Shown here in pieces: positions 49,983-58,942 of a DNA stretch of 64,000 bases; position 1 is the stretch's first letter, and each line of letters starts with the position of its first letter. The stretch is from Actinoplanes philippinensis (GTDB lineage Bacteria; Actinomycetota; Actinomycetes; Mycobacteriales; Micromonosporaceae): the NCBI RefSeq assembly GCF_900113015.1, contig NZ_FONV01000008.1, positions 463,413-527,412 of the forward strand. The letters are read 5' to 3'. Under the pieces are notes generated by a model. It did not search any database. It saw only the letters and a program-made list of their open reading frames with translations, and had not been told where the DNA came from. A program made the position numbers and the translations under genes.

Positions 49983-50352
49983 TCAGAAGTCCGCACCGCG
50001 CGAGAGCTTCTCGTTCGCGCGCAGCTCCGCGAGTGCGTTCTCGTGCATCGCGACGACGACGTCGTAGCCGGAGTTGCCGAGCACGATCCGGTGCGGTGCG
50101 ACGGGGGCGTTCATCGCGCTGATCACGGCCTGCACGCCACGGACGGGGTCACCCGGCTGCTTGCCGTCGGCGTCCACGAACGCCGCCTTGACGGCCTCGA
50201 CCATCGGCACGTAGGCGTCGACGACCTCGTTCACCGGCTCGTTGCGGAAGTAGGAGAACGCGCTGGTACGGAACGCTCCCGGCTCCACCAGGAGCACGCG
50301 CACACCGAACGGCTCGACCTCCTGGCGCAGGGTCTCCGACAGGCCTTCCACG
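49983..50352 (-). pseudogene. SDR oxidoreductase, C-terminal half only
   Basis: From the stop at 49983 the frame reads back through VEGLSETLRQEVEPFGVRVLLVEPGAFRTSAFSYF, GDPVRGVQAVISAM and HENALAELRANEKLSRGADF. This is the second half of a short-chain dehydrogenase of the VEPGAFRT type. About 150 residues are missing, including the TGxxxGIG cofactor motif and the catalytic YxxxK. Homology stops exactly where VEGLSE meets the other-strand TetR fragment near 50353, so a deletion is the simplest cause. Non-functional. Confidence 0.75.
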
Positions 50353-50625
50353 GTGCCGGCGGCCGACGCCGCCGAGCAGCTGTTCGCCGCCAACATCGGC
50401 ATCACGCTCACCCTGATCAGCCAGCCGGAGCCGGATTTCGGGCTCTCCCGCCGGGTCCGCGAGGCCGCTCTGGCCGGCGTCCTGCACACACCTTCCACCG
50501 ACAGCTCCACGACCCGGGCGAGTGCGGCGCTGACGTTGCGTGCCCTGGTCGACAACGACCCGGGTGACCTCACTCCCGGCGAACGCGGACTGCTCGGCGA
50601 GCTGCTGGAACGCCTGGCGCGCTAG
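50353..50625 (+). pseudogene. TetR-family regulator, C-terminal fragment
   Basis: About 90 codons: AADAAEQLFAANIGITLTLISQPEPDFGLSRRVREAALAG, then AALTLRALVDNDPGDLTPGERGLLGELLERLAR. This fits the ligand-binding C-terminus of TetR regulators. The DNA-binding N-terminus is absent. The fragment starts at the same junction where the divergent SDR loses its N-terminus, as expected if one deletion removed both gene fronts and the promoter between them. Confidence 0.65.
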
Positions 50626-50661
50626 AGCGCGAGGAGTTCATCGAGGGGCCGTACGTCCTCG

Positions 50662-51333
50662 TCAGGCGCTGACCCATCGGTACCGGTGCTCCGGCCGTCC
50701 GGGCACCGCGTACCGCAGCCGCACCTCGGCCCGTCCGCTGTCGCGCAGGTGCTCCAGGTACCGCCGGGCGCTGACCCGGGAGATCCCGATCCGGTCGGCG
50801 CACTCGGCGGCGGACAGCGTCTCGGCCGCCGACCGCAGCGCCTGCTCGACCAGCCGGGCCGTCTCCGGGCTGAGCCCCTTCGGCAGCCCGGCCGTGGGCG
50901 CGGACGCGCGGGCCAGCGCTCGGTCCACGTCGGCCTGATCGCGCACCCGGACCTCGCCGAGCCCGCTGCGGCGCCGCGCGTACTGTTCGAGCCGCTGCCG
51001 CAGGTCGTCCACGCCGAACGGTTTGAGCAGGTAGTTGACCACCCCGTGGCGGACCGCCCCGCGGACCGCGTCGGCCTCCTTCGCCGCGGTGATCACCATG
51101 ACGTCGCAGTCGTGCCCGGCCGCCCGCAGCCGCACCACCACGTCGAGCCCGAACATGTCCGGCAGGTAGAGGTCGAGCAGGATCAGCTCGGGCGAGAGCC
51201 GGGCGGCGGCGTCGATCGCCTCCTGCCCGGTGTGCGCCGTCCCGACCACCCGGAAGCCGGGCACCTGCTCGACGAATCCGCGATGGATGCGCGACACCAT
51301 GAAGTCGTCGTCGACGACCAGGACGCCGATCAT
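50662..51333 (-). CDS. Response regulator of the CitB/DpiA (DcuR) type
   Basis: 223 residues. The receiver domain (about 1-120) has the acidic pocket VVDDD, phospho-Asp in ILLDLYLPDMFG, and Lys in NYLLKPFGVDDL. The C-terminus (about 150-223) is a helix-turn-helix (LSAAECADRIGISRVSARRYLEHLRDSGRAEVRLRYAVPGRPEHRYRW) as in CitB/DpiA. Its ATG overlaps the stop of the kinase gene (ATGA), so both are translated together. The likely target is the divergent tctCBA transporter. Confidence 0.92.
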   Translation of the reverse strand: MIGVLVVDDDFMVSRIHRGFVEQVPGFRVVGTAHTGQEAIDAAARLSPELILLDLYLPDMFGLDVVVRLRAAGHDCDVMVITAAKEADAVRGAVRHGVVNYLLKPFGVDDLRQRLEQYARRRSGLGEVRVRDQADVDRALARASAPTAGLPKGLSPETARLVEQALRSAAETLSAAECADRIGISRVSARRYLEHLRDSGRAEVRLRYAVPGRPEHRYRWVSA

Positions 51334-52958
51334 GTCGTCACCCTCTCCGGGACGGTCAGCCGAGCGGTGAACATCGCGCCGTCCGGCGTGTTCGTGACGG
51401 CCACCTCGCCGCCGTGCCGTTTGCAGATCAGCCGGGTCAGCGCCAGCCCGATGCCACGCTCGCCGCCCTGCGCCGCCTTCGTGGTGAACCCGTGCGAGAA
51501 CACCTCCTGCGCCAGCTCGGGCGCCACTCCCGGCCCGGAGTCGCGGACCACGATCTCCACAGCCGTGGTGTCCTGCCTCAGCTCGACCTCCACCCACGCG
51601 TCCCCCGGGTCGCCGGCGGCGGCCGCGTCGACGGCGTTGTCGACCAGGTTGCCGACGACGGTGGCCACGTCGGCGGACCGGTCGGCGGGCAGCCGCCCGA
51701 GATGCGTGTGCTCGGAGATGCGCAGCCGGACCCGCCGCTCGGCGGCCTGCGCCGACTTGGCCATCAGCAGCGCCGCCACCGCGGTGTCGTGGATCCGGCT
51801 GGTCAGCGTGAGGTCGAGCGACTCCCGGTGCCGGGCCAGCGCGTTCACGTAACGCACCACCTCGTCGTAGTCACGGATCTGGATCAGCCCCGAGATGGTG
51901 TGCAGCTGGTTGGCGAACTCGTGCGCCTGCGCCCGCAGCACCTCGGTCGTGCTGCGGAACGATCCCATCTCGCGTTCCAGCCGGGCCAGCTCGGTCCGGT
52001 CGCGCAGCGTGGTCACCGAGCCGAGCCGCCGCCCGTCCTTGGTGACGTCCATCCGGTTCATCACCAGCACCCGGCCGCCGCGCACCACCACCTCGTCGCG
52101 TTCGCGGGGCTCGGCGCCCGGCCCGCCGCCGGTCAGCACGTCGTGCAGCCGGCCGTCGACGCCCAGCTCGGCCAGGCTCCGTCCGGCACAGTCCTCAGGC
52201 AGGTCCAGCAGCGTACGCCCGACCGCGTTGACGAGCGTGATCCGGTGCTGCGGGTCGAGCGCGATCACCCCCTCGGCGATCCCGTAGAGCATCGCCTCCC
52301 GGTACTCGGCGAGCCCGGCGATCTCCCGCGGCTCCAGCCCGAGCGTCTGATGCTTGATCCGCCGCGCCTCCAGCCACGATCCGGCGATCCCGACGAGGCT
52401 GGCGATGCCCAGGAAGATGGCGAGGTTGCCGGCGCCGTCGCGGGCCCGCTGCCAGATCGTCGGCGACCGTTCGCCGATCATCACGGTGCCGAGCCGCTGC
52501 CCGAGCGTGCCCGGTTCGGCGCTGAGCACCGGCACCTGCGCCACCAGCTCCCGCGACCCGTCGACGACCAGCTCACCGGACCAGCCGCGGCCCTCGGCGA
52601 CACCCGGGTCACCGAGCGACAGCAGGGTGCGGACCAGGATCGGGTCGGTCGAGCTGACGATCATCCCGCGGGCGTCGGCGATGGTCACCGACGTGACGTC
52701 CGACTGGGTACGGAAGGCCTGCACCACCGGCGCCAGCGTCTCGCCCGGCGCGGGCCGGGGGAGCCGGTCGCGCACGAGCGGGCTGTCGGCCAGTTGCTCG
52801 GCGAGCGCGGCCACCCGCCGTCCCTCGACGCTGCTGAAGGCGGCCGCCGACTGGGCGAGCGTCAGCGCCGCCACCGCCACCAGCACGACCAGGATGATCG
52901 TCACCTGCAGCCCGAGAAGCTGCCCGGCAAGGGTGGTCCGCCGGAAACTCACGACCAC
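51330..52958 (-). CDS. CitA/DpiB/DcuS-type sensor histidine kinase
   Basis: About 542 residues. Two membrane helices (ITIILVVLVAVAALTLAQSA and LAIFLGIASLVGIAGSWL) flank an extracytoplasmic PAS-like sensor (about 50-180), followed by a cytoplasmic PAS (YREAMLYGIAEGVIALDPQHRITLVN), the H-box AQAHEFANQLHTISGLIQI, and an ATPase with NLVDNAVDAA, DSGPGV and GERGIGLALTR. This kinase class senses citrate or C4-dicarboxylates. The start is uncertain: GTG 52958 follows GGAGG by eleven bases; other GTGs lie within nine bases. It is divergent from the transporter genes. Confidence 0.9.
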   Translation of the reverse strand: MVVSFRRTTLAGQLLGLQVTIILVVLVAVAALTLAQSAAAFSSVEGRRVAALAEQLADSPLVRDRLPRPAPGETLAPVVQAFRTQSDVTSVTIADARGMIVSSTDPILVRTLLSLGDPGVAEGRGWSGELVVDGSRELVAQVPVLSAEPGTLGQRLGTVMIGERSPTIWQRARDGAGNLAIFLGIASLVGIAGSWLEARRIKHQTLGLEPREIAGLAEYREAMLYGIAEGVIALDPQHRITLVNAVGRTLLDLPEDCAGRSLAELGVDGRLHDVLTGGGPGAEPRERDEVVVRGGRVLVMNRMDVTKDGRRLGSVTTLRDRTELARLEREMGSFRSTTEVLRAQAHEFANQLHTISGLIQIRDYDEVVRYVNALARHRESLDLTLTSRIHDTAVAALLMAKSAQAAERRVRLRISEHTHLGRLPADRSADVATVVGNLVDNAVDAAAAGDPGDAWVEVELRQDTTAVEIVVRDSGPGVAPELAQEVFSHGFTTKAAQGGERGIGLALTRLICKRHGGEVAVTNTPDGAMFTARLTVPERVTT

Positions 52959-53058
52959 AATGAACTCAACCTCCGTTGTCGTCACAACGCAGACCGGGCG
53001 GCCGTCGAAGGGCCACCATCATCGCGCCGGACATCGACGAAACGAAAGAGAAACCGCG

Positions 53059-54060
53059 ATGAAATCTGTGGCCAGGGCGTTCCTGGGGGTGGCGGCCGCC
53101 GTGACTCTGGCGGCGGCCGGCGGTTGCGGCGCGACCGCGGACAAGGGCGGCGACGGCGCGGACGGCGGTCCGGTCGCCGGGCTCCGCCTGATGGTCCCGA
53201 ACAGCCCCGGCGGCGGGTACGACACCACCGCCCGCAGCATCGCCAAGATCATGGAGGACGACCGGATCGCCTCCGGGGTCGAGGTCTTCAACCTGTCCGG
53301 CGCCGGTGGCACCGTCGGCCTGCAGCGGACCGTCAACGAGAAGGGCAACGGCAAGCTCGCCATGCAGATGGGGCTCGGCGTGGTCGGGGCCTCGTACACG
53401 CAGAAGTCGCCGGCGAAACTCACCGAGACCACCCCGCTGGCCAAGGTGATCGAGGAGCCCGGCGCGATAGTGGTCGCCAAGGACTCGCCGTACCAGACCA
53501 TCACCGACCTGGTGACCGCCTGGAAGGCCGACCCGAGGAAGCTCGCCGTCGGCGGCGGATCGTCGCCCGGCGGCCCCGACCACCTGCTGCCCATGCAGCT
53601 CGCGCAGGCCGTCGGCATCGACGCCCGGCAGGTCAGCTACGTCTCCTACGACGGCGGCGGCGAACTGCTCCCGGCCGTCCTCGGCGGCAAGATCGCGTTC
53701 GGCGCCAGCGGGGTCGGCGAGTTCCTCGACCAAGTGGAGGCCGGCCAGGTCCGGGTCCTCGCCGTCACCAGCGAGAAGCGCATCGACGCGGTCTCCGCCG
53801 TGCCCACGCTCAAGGAGTCCGGCGTCGACCTGGTCTTCACCAACTGGCGCGGCATCGTCGCCCCGCCCGGCATCTCCGACACCGACAAGCAGACCTGGAT
53901 CGACGTGCTGACCCGCATGCACGGCACCGACGCGTGGAAGGCCGAGCTGGCCAAGCACGGCTGGACCGACGCGTTCGTCACCGGCGACCAGTTCGCCACC
54001 TTCCTCACCGCGCAGGACAAGGCGGTCGCCGACATCCTGACCGGGCTCGGGCTGGCATGA
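53059..54060 (+). CDS. tctC: Tripartite tricarboxylate transporter substrate-binding lipoprotein TctC
   Basis: 333 residues. A lipoprotein signal (MKSVARAFLGVAAAVTLAAAGGCG) anchors it outside the membrane. The TctC fold shows LRLMVPNSPGGGYDTTARSI, VFNLSGAGGTVGLQ, AVGGGSSPGGPDHLLPMQLAQA, SYVSYDGGGELLPAVLGGKIAFGASG and FTNWRGIVAPPGIS. It binds an organic acid, probably citrate or another tricarboxylate, and delivers it to TctAB. It is first of three overlapping genes and divergent from the CitAB-type kinase. Confidence 0.93.
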   Translation: MKSVARAFLGVAAAVTLAAAGGCGATADKGGDGADGGPVAGLRLMVPNSPGGGYDTTARSIAKIMEDDRIASGVEVFNLSGAGGTVGLQRTVNEKGNGKLAMQMGLGVVGASYTQKSPAKLTETTPLAKVIEEPGAIVVAKDSPYQTITDLVTAWKADPRKLAVGGGSSPGGPDHLLPMQLAQAVGIDARQVSYVSYDGGGELLPAVLGGKIAFGASGVGEFLDQVEAGQVRVLAVTSEKRIDAVSAVPTLKESGVDLVFTNWRGIVAPPGISDTDKQTWIDVLTRMHGTDAWKAELAKHGWTDAFVTGDQFATFLTAQDKAVADILTGLGLA

Positions 54061-54602
54061 CCATGAGCCAGCCGCCGGCCGGCTCGCCGGAGCAGGCCCC
54101 TCCTCCGGTGAGCGGGCGGGGCCGGGATCGCGCGCAGTACGGCATGTGCGCGTTCCTGGCCCTGGCCGGAGTCCTCGTCCTCGCCGACGCCCTCGGCACC
54201 GGCAGCGCCACCAGCAGCAACGACCCGATCGGCCCGCGCCCGGTGCCGATCCTGCTCGGCGCGCTGCTGCTGATCGCCGCCGTCGTCTACGCGATCGACG
54301 TGGCCCGCGGCGGCAGCGGCGAGCCGGAGGGCGGCGAGGACGTCGACCCCACCTCGTCGATCGACTGGCGCACCGTCGTGCTGGTGGCGATCGCCTTCGG
54401 GGTCAACGCGGTCCTGATCGAGCCGCTCGGCTGGGTGATCAGCGGGTCGATCCTGTTCTGGTCCACCGCGTTCGCCCTCGGCGCGCGCCGGCACCTGCTC
54501 ACCGCCGTGGTCGCGGTCGCTCTCGCCCTGACCACCTTCTACGGGTTCGCGATCGGTCTCGGCGTGAATCTGCCCGCCGGAATACTCCAGGGAATCCTGT
54601 GA
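54057..54602 (+). CDS. tctB: Tripartite tricarboxylate transporter small membrane subunit TctB
   Basis: 181 residues with four membrane segments (QYGMCAFLALAGVLVLADAL, PVPILLGALLLIAAVVYAIDV, TVVLVAIAFGVNAVLIEPLGWVISG, LLTAVVAVALALTTFYGFAIGLGV) after a 30-residue proline-rich cytoplasmic start. Size and layout are those of TctB, the poorly conserved small subunit. The ATG at 54057 overlaps the tctC stop (ATGA), and its stop overlaps the tctA start. Confidence 0.9.
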   Translation: MTMSQPPAGSPEQAPPPVSGRGRDRAQYGMCAFLALAGVLVLADALGTGSATSSNDPIGPRPVPILLGALLLIAAVVYAIDVARGGSGEPEGGEDVDPTSSIDWRTVVLVAIAFGVNAVLIEPLGWVISGSILFWSTAFALGARRHLLTAVVAVALALTTFYGFAIGLGVNLPAGILQGIL

Positions 54603-56125
54603 TCAACGACCTGTCCCAGTTGCTCGACGGCTTCGGGCACATCCTCACGCCGATGAACCTGCTGGTGGCGCTGATCGGCGTCACGGTCGGCACCGCGGTC
54701 GGCGTGCTGCCCGGCATCGGCTCGGCGATGACCGTCGCCCTGCTGCTGCCGCTCACCTACGGTCTGGAGCCGACGCAGGCCTTCATCATGTTCGCCGGCA
54801 TCTTCTACGGCGGCATGTACGGCGGCTCCACCACCTCGATCCTGCTCAACACCCCCGGCGAGTCGTCCTCGGTGGTCACCGCCATCGAGGGCAACAAGAT
54901 GGCCCGCTCCGGGCGCGCCGCGCAGGCCCTGGCCACCGCCGCGATCGGCTCGTTCGTCGCCGGCCTGATCGGCACCCTGCTGCTGGTGCTGATCACCCCG
55001 ATGATGGTGGCGTTCGCGATCGACCTGGGTGCCCCCGACTACCTGGCCATCATGATCCTCGGCTTCGTGGCGGTCAGCGCCGTCCTCGGCTCCTCCCGGG
55101 TCCGCGGCTTCTCCGCCCTGCTGCTCGGCCTGGTCATCGGCCTGGTCGGCATCGACAAGGTGACCGGCCAGCCGCGCCTCACCATGGACCTCCCGCAGCT
55201 CGCCGACGGCATCGACGTGATCGTGGTGGCGGTCGGCATCTTCGCCGTCGGCGAGACCCTGTGGGTGGCCGCCCACCTGCGGCGCCGGCCCACCGAGGTG
55301 ATCCCGGTCGGTCAGCCGTGGCTGGGCCGCGACGACTGGCGCCGCTCGTGGAAACCGTGGCTGCGCGGCACCGGGCTGGGCTTCCCGTTCGGCGTGATGC
55401 CGGCCGGCGGCGCCGAACTGCCGACGTTCCTCTCCTACGCGCTGGAGAAGCGGCTCAGCAAGCACCCGGAGCAGTTCGGCAAGGGCGCCATCGAGGGCGT
55501 CGCCGGGCCGGAGGCGGCCAACAACGCCTCCGCCGCCGGGACGCTGGTGCCGATGCTGGCGCTCGGCCTGCCCACCAACGCGACGGCGGCGGTCATGCTG
55601 GCCGCCTTCCAGACGTACGGCATCCAGCCCGGCCCGCTGCTGCTGACCCGCGAGTCGACGCTGGTGTGGACGCTGATCGCCAGCCTCTTCGTCGGCAACC
55701 TGATGCTCCTGCTGCTCAACCTGCCGCTGGCCCCGGCGTGGGCCCGGCTGCTGCGGATCCCGCGGCCCTACCTGTACGCCGGGATCGTCTTCTTCGCCTC
55801 GATGGGCGCCTACGCCGTCAACGCCCAGCCGTTCGACCTGTTCCTGCTGCTCACCCTGGGCCTGCTCGGGTTCGCGATGCGCCGTTTCGGGCTGCCGGTG
55901 CTGCCGCTGATCGTCGGCGTCATCCTCGGGCCGATGGCCGAACGGCAGGGCCGGATGGCGCTGCAGCTCTCCGGTGGCGACCTGTCCGGCCTGCTCGGCG
56001 GCCCGGTGTCGTACGTCGTCTACGCGATCGTCGCGGTCATCCTCGCGTGGCCGCTGCTCCGGCGGTTCCTGTCGGTCCGGGACCGCAGCCGTTCGGGGAG
56101 TACTCCGGCCGTACCCCGACCGTGA
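54599..56125 (+). CDS. tctA: Tripartite tricarboxylate transporter large membrane subunit TctA
   Basis: 508 residues, about eleven membrane segments. Family signatures are strong: GVTVGTAVGVLPGIGSAMTVALLLPLTY, FAGIFYGGMYGGSTTSILLNTPGE, LGFPFGVMPAGGAELPTFLSYALEK and EGVAGPEAANNASAAGTLVPMLALGLPTNATAAVML. It forms the ion-coupled translocation path with TctB. The GTG at 54599 (CCAGGGAA upstream) overlaps the tctB stop. The last 89 bases overlap the 3' end of the convergent secreted hydrolase gene, which is unusually long for such an overlap. Confidence 0.95.
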   Translation: MINDLSQLLDGFGHILTPMNLLVALIGVTVGTAVGVLPGIGSAMTVALLLPLTYGLEPTQAFIMFAGIFYGGMYGGSTTSILLNTPGESSSVVTAIEGNKMARSGRAAQALATAAIGSFVAGLIGTLLLVLITPMMVAFAIDLGAPDYLAIMILGFVAVSAVLGSSRVRGFSALLLGLVIGLVGIDKVTGQPRLTMDLPQLADGIDVIVVAVGIFAVGETLWVAAHLRRRPTEVIPVGQPWLGRDDWRRSWKPWLRGTGLGFPFGVMPAGGAELPTFLSYALEKRLSKHPEQFGKGAIEGVAGPEAANNASAAGTLVPMLALGLPTNATAAVMLAAFQTYGIQPGPLLLTRESTLVWTLIASLFVGNLMLLLLNLPLAPAWARLLRIPRPYLYAGIVFFASMGAYAVNAQPFDLFLLLTLGLLGFAMRRFGLPVLPLIVGVILGPMAERQGRMALQLSGGDLSGLLGGPVSYVVYAIVAVILAWPLLRRFLSVRDRSRSGSTPAVPRP

Positions 56126-57440
56126 AACGGCAGCCGAATGTCGCGGAAGCCACCCGGCGCCGGTCGAGGATCGCGTCGCCCTCGGGGCGAAGGCCCCGGT
56201 CGGTCCAGACGACTAGCTCGTCGAAAGCACGGCTGAGCTCGGCAGACGTGAACCCGCAGTGCGCCGCGGTGCGGATCGCGCGGGAGACGAAGAGGCGGGA
56301 GCGCCCGTTGGCGGCGGCCCGGCGGGCGTACTCCTGCTCCATCGAGATCGGCACGAACAGGTCACCCACCCCGTGCAGCGACAGGACCGGGACGCTGGGG
56401 CGGCCGTCCACGCGGGGGACACCGTCAAGACCGCGATCGGGGTACGCCGTACGCCCCACCCGCAGCACCGACGCGTTGAGCGCGCGTTCCGCCGCCGTCG
56501 GCCACCAGCGGTCGGTGGCCCGGTAGACGGTGCGCCGATTGTCGGTCAGGTTGCCGGGGGCGATGCCCGCGGTGCCGCCGCTGAGCCCCGGGTAGACGCT
56601 GAACAGGAACGGCAGCCCGCTCTGGCTCGCCGTGTTCCAGTAGGTGAACGCCGCCGGGAAACCGGGCCGCTCCCCGCCGCTGCGGCGTTCCAGCACGTCC
56701 GACCAGGTCTTCCCGGCCTCGGTGCCGGTGAGTGCCGCTTTGATCCGGGCGACCTGGCCGGCGAACCGGGCCGGATAGGCGGCGTCCGGCCGCAGCGGGA
56801 ACTCGAACTCCACCCCGGCCAGCGCCGCCGCCGTCACGTTCGCGTCCAGGAACCAGTCGAACAGCTCCGCGTCACCGAGGACCCCGCAGTACGGCATCGC
56901 GCCGGCGAACGTCCGCGGGTACTCCTCGATCGCGACCGCCGTGACGTGCCCGCCCATCGACGCGCCACTGACGTAGACCTTGCCCGCCGACCGGCCGGTG
57001 ACCTGCCGGAACAGGCCGACCAGCGCGTACGTGTCACGGACGCCCTGGCCCACGTCGTAGCCGTTGGTGGCGTAGCTGGACGCCGCCCACGCGTAGCCCC
57101 GGTCGAGGTAGTGCTGCCGCAGCTCCGGGCTGCTCACGTAGACCGTCGTGCCCGTCCCGCGGTAGCCGTGCGCGTAGACGACGAGCCGCCCGTTCCACTT
57201 CTTCGGGACCTCGATCCGGTACGCCGCGCCCGCCCGCACCCCGGTGTGCACGGTCGCGCCGGGCGACGCGGTGAACGGGGTGCCGTCCGGCTCACAGTCC
57301 GGATCGGCGACCAGATAGCCGGGTTTCGTGTCGCTCGGGACCGGCGCCGTGCACGACGGCGGCGCGGCGGCGGTGGCGGGCGCGCCGGACAGGAGCCCGG
57401 CGAGCAGGGTGGCGACGAGCAGGACACGGCGCACGATCAT
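56037..57440 (-). CDS. Secreted alpha/beta hydrolase
   Basis: 467 residues. A signal peptide (MIVRRVLLVATLLAGLLSGAPATA) leads into an alpha/beta-hydrolase: RLVVYAHGYRGTG (oxyanion strand), the nucleophile elbow VYVSGASMGGHVTA, the acid in VLSLHGVGDLFVPISM and the His in TAAHCGFTSAEL. Five or more cysteines suggest disulfides. The substrate is unknown; an esterase or amidase is likely. GGGAGG precedes the ATG at 57440. The C-terminal 29 codons overlap the convergent tctA gene; because they include a cysteine (FGCRF) they look genuine for part of their length. Confidence 0.82.
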   Translation of the reverse strand: MIVRRVLLVATLLAGLLSGAPATAAAPPSCTAPVPSDTKPGYLVADPDCEPDGTPFTASPGATVHTGVRAGAAYRIEVPKKWNGRLVVYAHGYRGTGTTVYVSSPELRQHYLDRGYAWAASSYATNGYDVGQGVRDTYALVGLFRQVTGRSAGKVYVSGASMGGHVTAVAIEEYPRTFAGAMPYCGVLGDAELFDWFLDANVTAAALAGVEFEFPLRPDAAYPARFAGQVARIKAALTGTEAGKTWSDVLERRSGGERPGFPAAFTYWNTASQSGLPFLFSVYPGLSGGTAGIAPGNLTDNRRTVYRATDRWWPTAAERALNASVLRVGRTAYPDRGLDGVPRVDGRPSVPVLSLHGVGDLFVPISMEQEYARRAAANGRSRLFVSRAIRTAAHCGFTSAELSRAFDELVVWTDRGLRPEGDAILDRRRVASATFGCRFTVGVRPEYSPNGCGPGPTGTAGAAATRG

Positions 57441-57471
57441 CGCGTTACCTCCCGGTAACACTTAATGGCCG

Positions 57472-58138
57472 TCATCGATCCCTGTCAAGAACCCCCTTCA
57501 GCGCCGCCCACTGCAGCAGCATGATCGTCTTGGCGTCGGCGATCTCCCCGGAGTCCACCATCGCCAGCGCCTCGTCGAACGGCAGCTCCACCGCCTCGAT
57601 GTCCTCCCCGTCGTCGGCCAGGCCACCGCCCTCGCCGGTCCGGGACGCCGGCGAATACGGCGCCGCGAAGCAGTGCAGCCGCTCGGTCACCGAGCCCGGG
57701 CTGGTCCACGGCCGGAACACCGGGATCAGCTCGCCGACCGTCACCCCCCAGCTCCTCGGCCGCCTCCCGCCGGATCGCCGCCGCCGGGTCGTCGCCGTCG
57801 AGCAGCCCGGCGGCCGTCTCCAGGAACATCCCGTCGGGGTGGCCGTTCACATACACCGGGAACCGGAACTGCCTGGTCAGCAGCACGGTCCGCCGGTCCG
57901 GGTCGTAGAGCAGCACGGTCGCGCCGTCACCGCGGTCGTAGGTCTCCCGCTGCTCCCGCGCCCAGCTGCCGTCACGCCGCCGGTAGTCGTAGGTGGTCCG
58001 CCGCAGCACGTGCCACGCCGCCGCGAGCAGCTCGACGTCACGCACGATCACCGCCGGGTTGCCGGTGAGGTCGCGGCCCACCCGGTCCAGCCCGGTCCGG
58101 CCCCGGGCGTCCGGGACATCCAACCCTGGTGTGGTCAT
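57472..58138 (-). pseudogene. NUDIX hydrolase (NudK-like) interrupted by a one-base frameshift
   Basis: The first frame from ATG 58138 encodes MTTPGLDVPDARG... to the NUDIX box GLLDGDDPAAAIRREAAEELG. At a run of six C (six G on the coding strand) at 57744-57749 the frame is lost; the missing C-terminal part, VTVGELIPVFRPWTSPGSVTERLHCFAAPY to GVLDRDR, continues in the next frame to the stop at 57472. Removing one base from the run restores a normal 221-residue ADP-sugar/GDP-mannose-type NUDIX protein. This may be a sequencing error, a phase-variable tract or a real mutation. Divergent from the DeoR gene. Confidence 0.85.
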
Positions 58139-58197
58139 GATCGCGAACCTACACTCGGAAACGCGCAACAGTCGACAACAATGAGGAGAAACACGGA

Positions 58198-58938
58198 ATG
58201 CTTGCCGCTGAGCGTCGTGATCTGCTGCTCGCCCGGCTCGCCGCCGACGGCAAGGTCGTCGCCAAGGACGTCGCGTCCGAGCTGGGCGTCGCCGAGGACA
58301 GCATCCGCCGGGACCTGCGCGAGATGGCGGCCGCCGGGCTGTGCCAGCGGGTCTACGGGGGAGCGCTGCCGATCTCGCCGGCGGTCGCCGACTACGCGAC
58401 CCGGACCACCGTCGCCACCTCCAGCAAGCAACGGGTCGCGGCCGCCGCCGCCGCGCTGATCCGGCCCGGTCAGACCGTCCTGCTCGACGGCGGGACCACG
58501 GCGCTCGCCGTCACCGCGGCCCTGCCCCGCGACCTGCGGGCCACCGTCGTCACGCACAGCCCGACCGTCGCGGCCGCGCTCGTCGGCCATCCGGTGGTCG
58601 ACGTCTACGTGCTGGGCGGCCGCCTCTTCAAGCACTCTGCGGTGACCTGCGGGGCGGCGGCCGCCGAGGCGGCACAGGCGGTGACCGCGGACCTGTTCCT
58701 GCTCGGCGTGACCGGCGTCCACCACGAGGCCGGCCTGACCACCGGCGACCCCGACGAGGCCGCCATGAAACGGGCCCTCGCCGCCCGGGCCGCCGACACC
58801 TACGTCCTGGCCAGCACCGAGAAGATCGGCGCCGCCTCGCGGTTCCTGGTCCTCCCGGCCACCGCGGTGACGGCCGTGATAACCGACGCCCCGCCTGCCC
58901 ACCCCGCCCTCCGGGACATCCCGGTCCACCCCGCCTGA
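58198..58938 (+). CDS. DeoR/GlpR-family transcriptional regulator
   Basis: 246 residues. The N-terminal DeoR helix-turn-helix is MLAAERRDLLLARLAADGKVVAKDVASELGVAEDSIRRDLREMAAAGLCQRVYGGAL, and the sugar-phosphate sensor domain has LLDGGTTALAVTAAL, VVTHSPTVAAAL, VLGGRLFKHS and LGVTGVHHEAGLTTGDPDEAAMKRAL. Such proteins repress sugar or nucleoside catabolic genes and respond to a phosphorylated sugar. The only neighbour in reach is the divergent NUDIX gene 60 bases away. AATGAGGAG precedes the ATG at 58198 with longish spacing. Confidence 0.92.
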   Translation: MLAAERRDLLLARLAADGKVVAKDVASELGVAEDSIRRDLREMAAAGLCQRVYGGALPISPAVADYATRTTVATSSKQRVAAAAAALIRPGQTVLLDGGTTALAVTAALPRDLRATVVTHSPTVAAALVGHPVVDVYVLGGRLFKHSAVTCGAAAAEAAQAVTADLFLLGVTGVHHEAGLTTGDPDEAAMKRALAARAADTYVLASTEKIGAASRFLVLPATAVTAVITDAPPAHPALRDIPVHPA

Positions 58939-58942
58939 CCTC

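Noticed and set aside
51414..54056. Plus-strand frame running through the kinase gene into tctB
   Set aside because: Only the last part from 54057 is the real TctB; the rest is antisense to the kinase or out of frame with tctC.
48850..58173. Shared 11-mer GCGCAACAGTC before putA and before the DeoR gene
   Set aside because: One 11-base match without symmetry is expected by chance in 64 kb, and no common regulator is implied.
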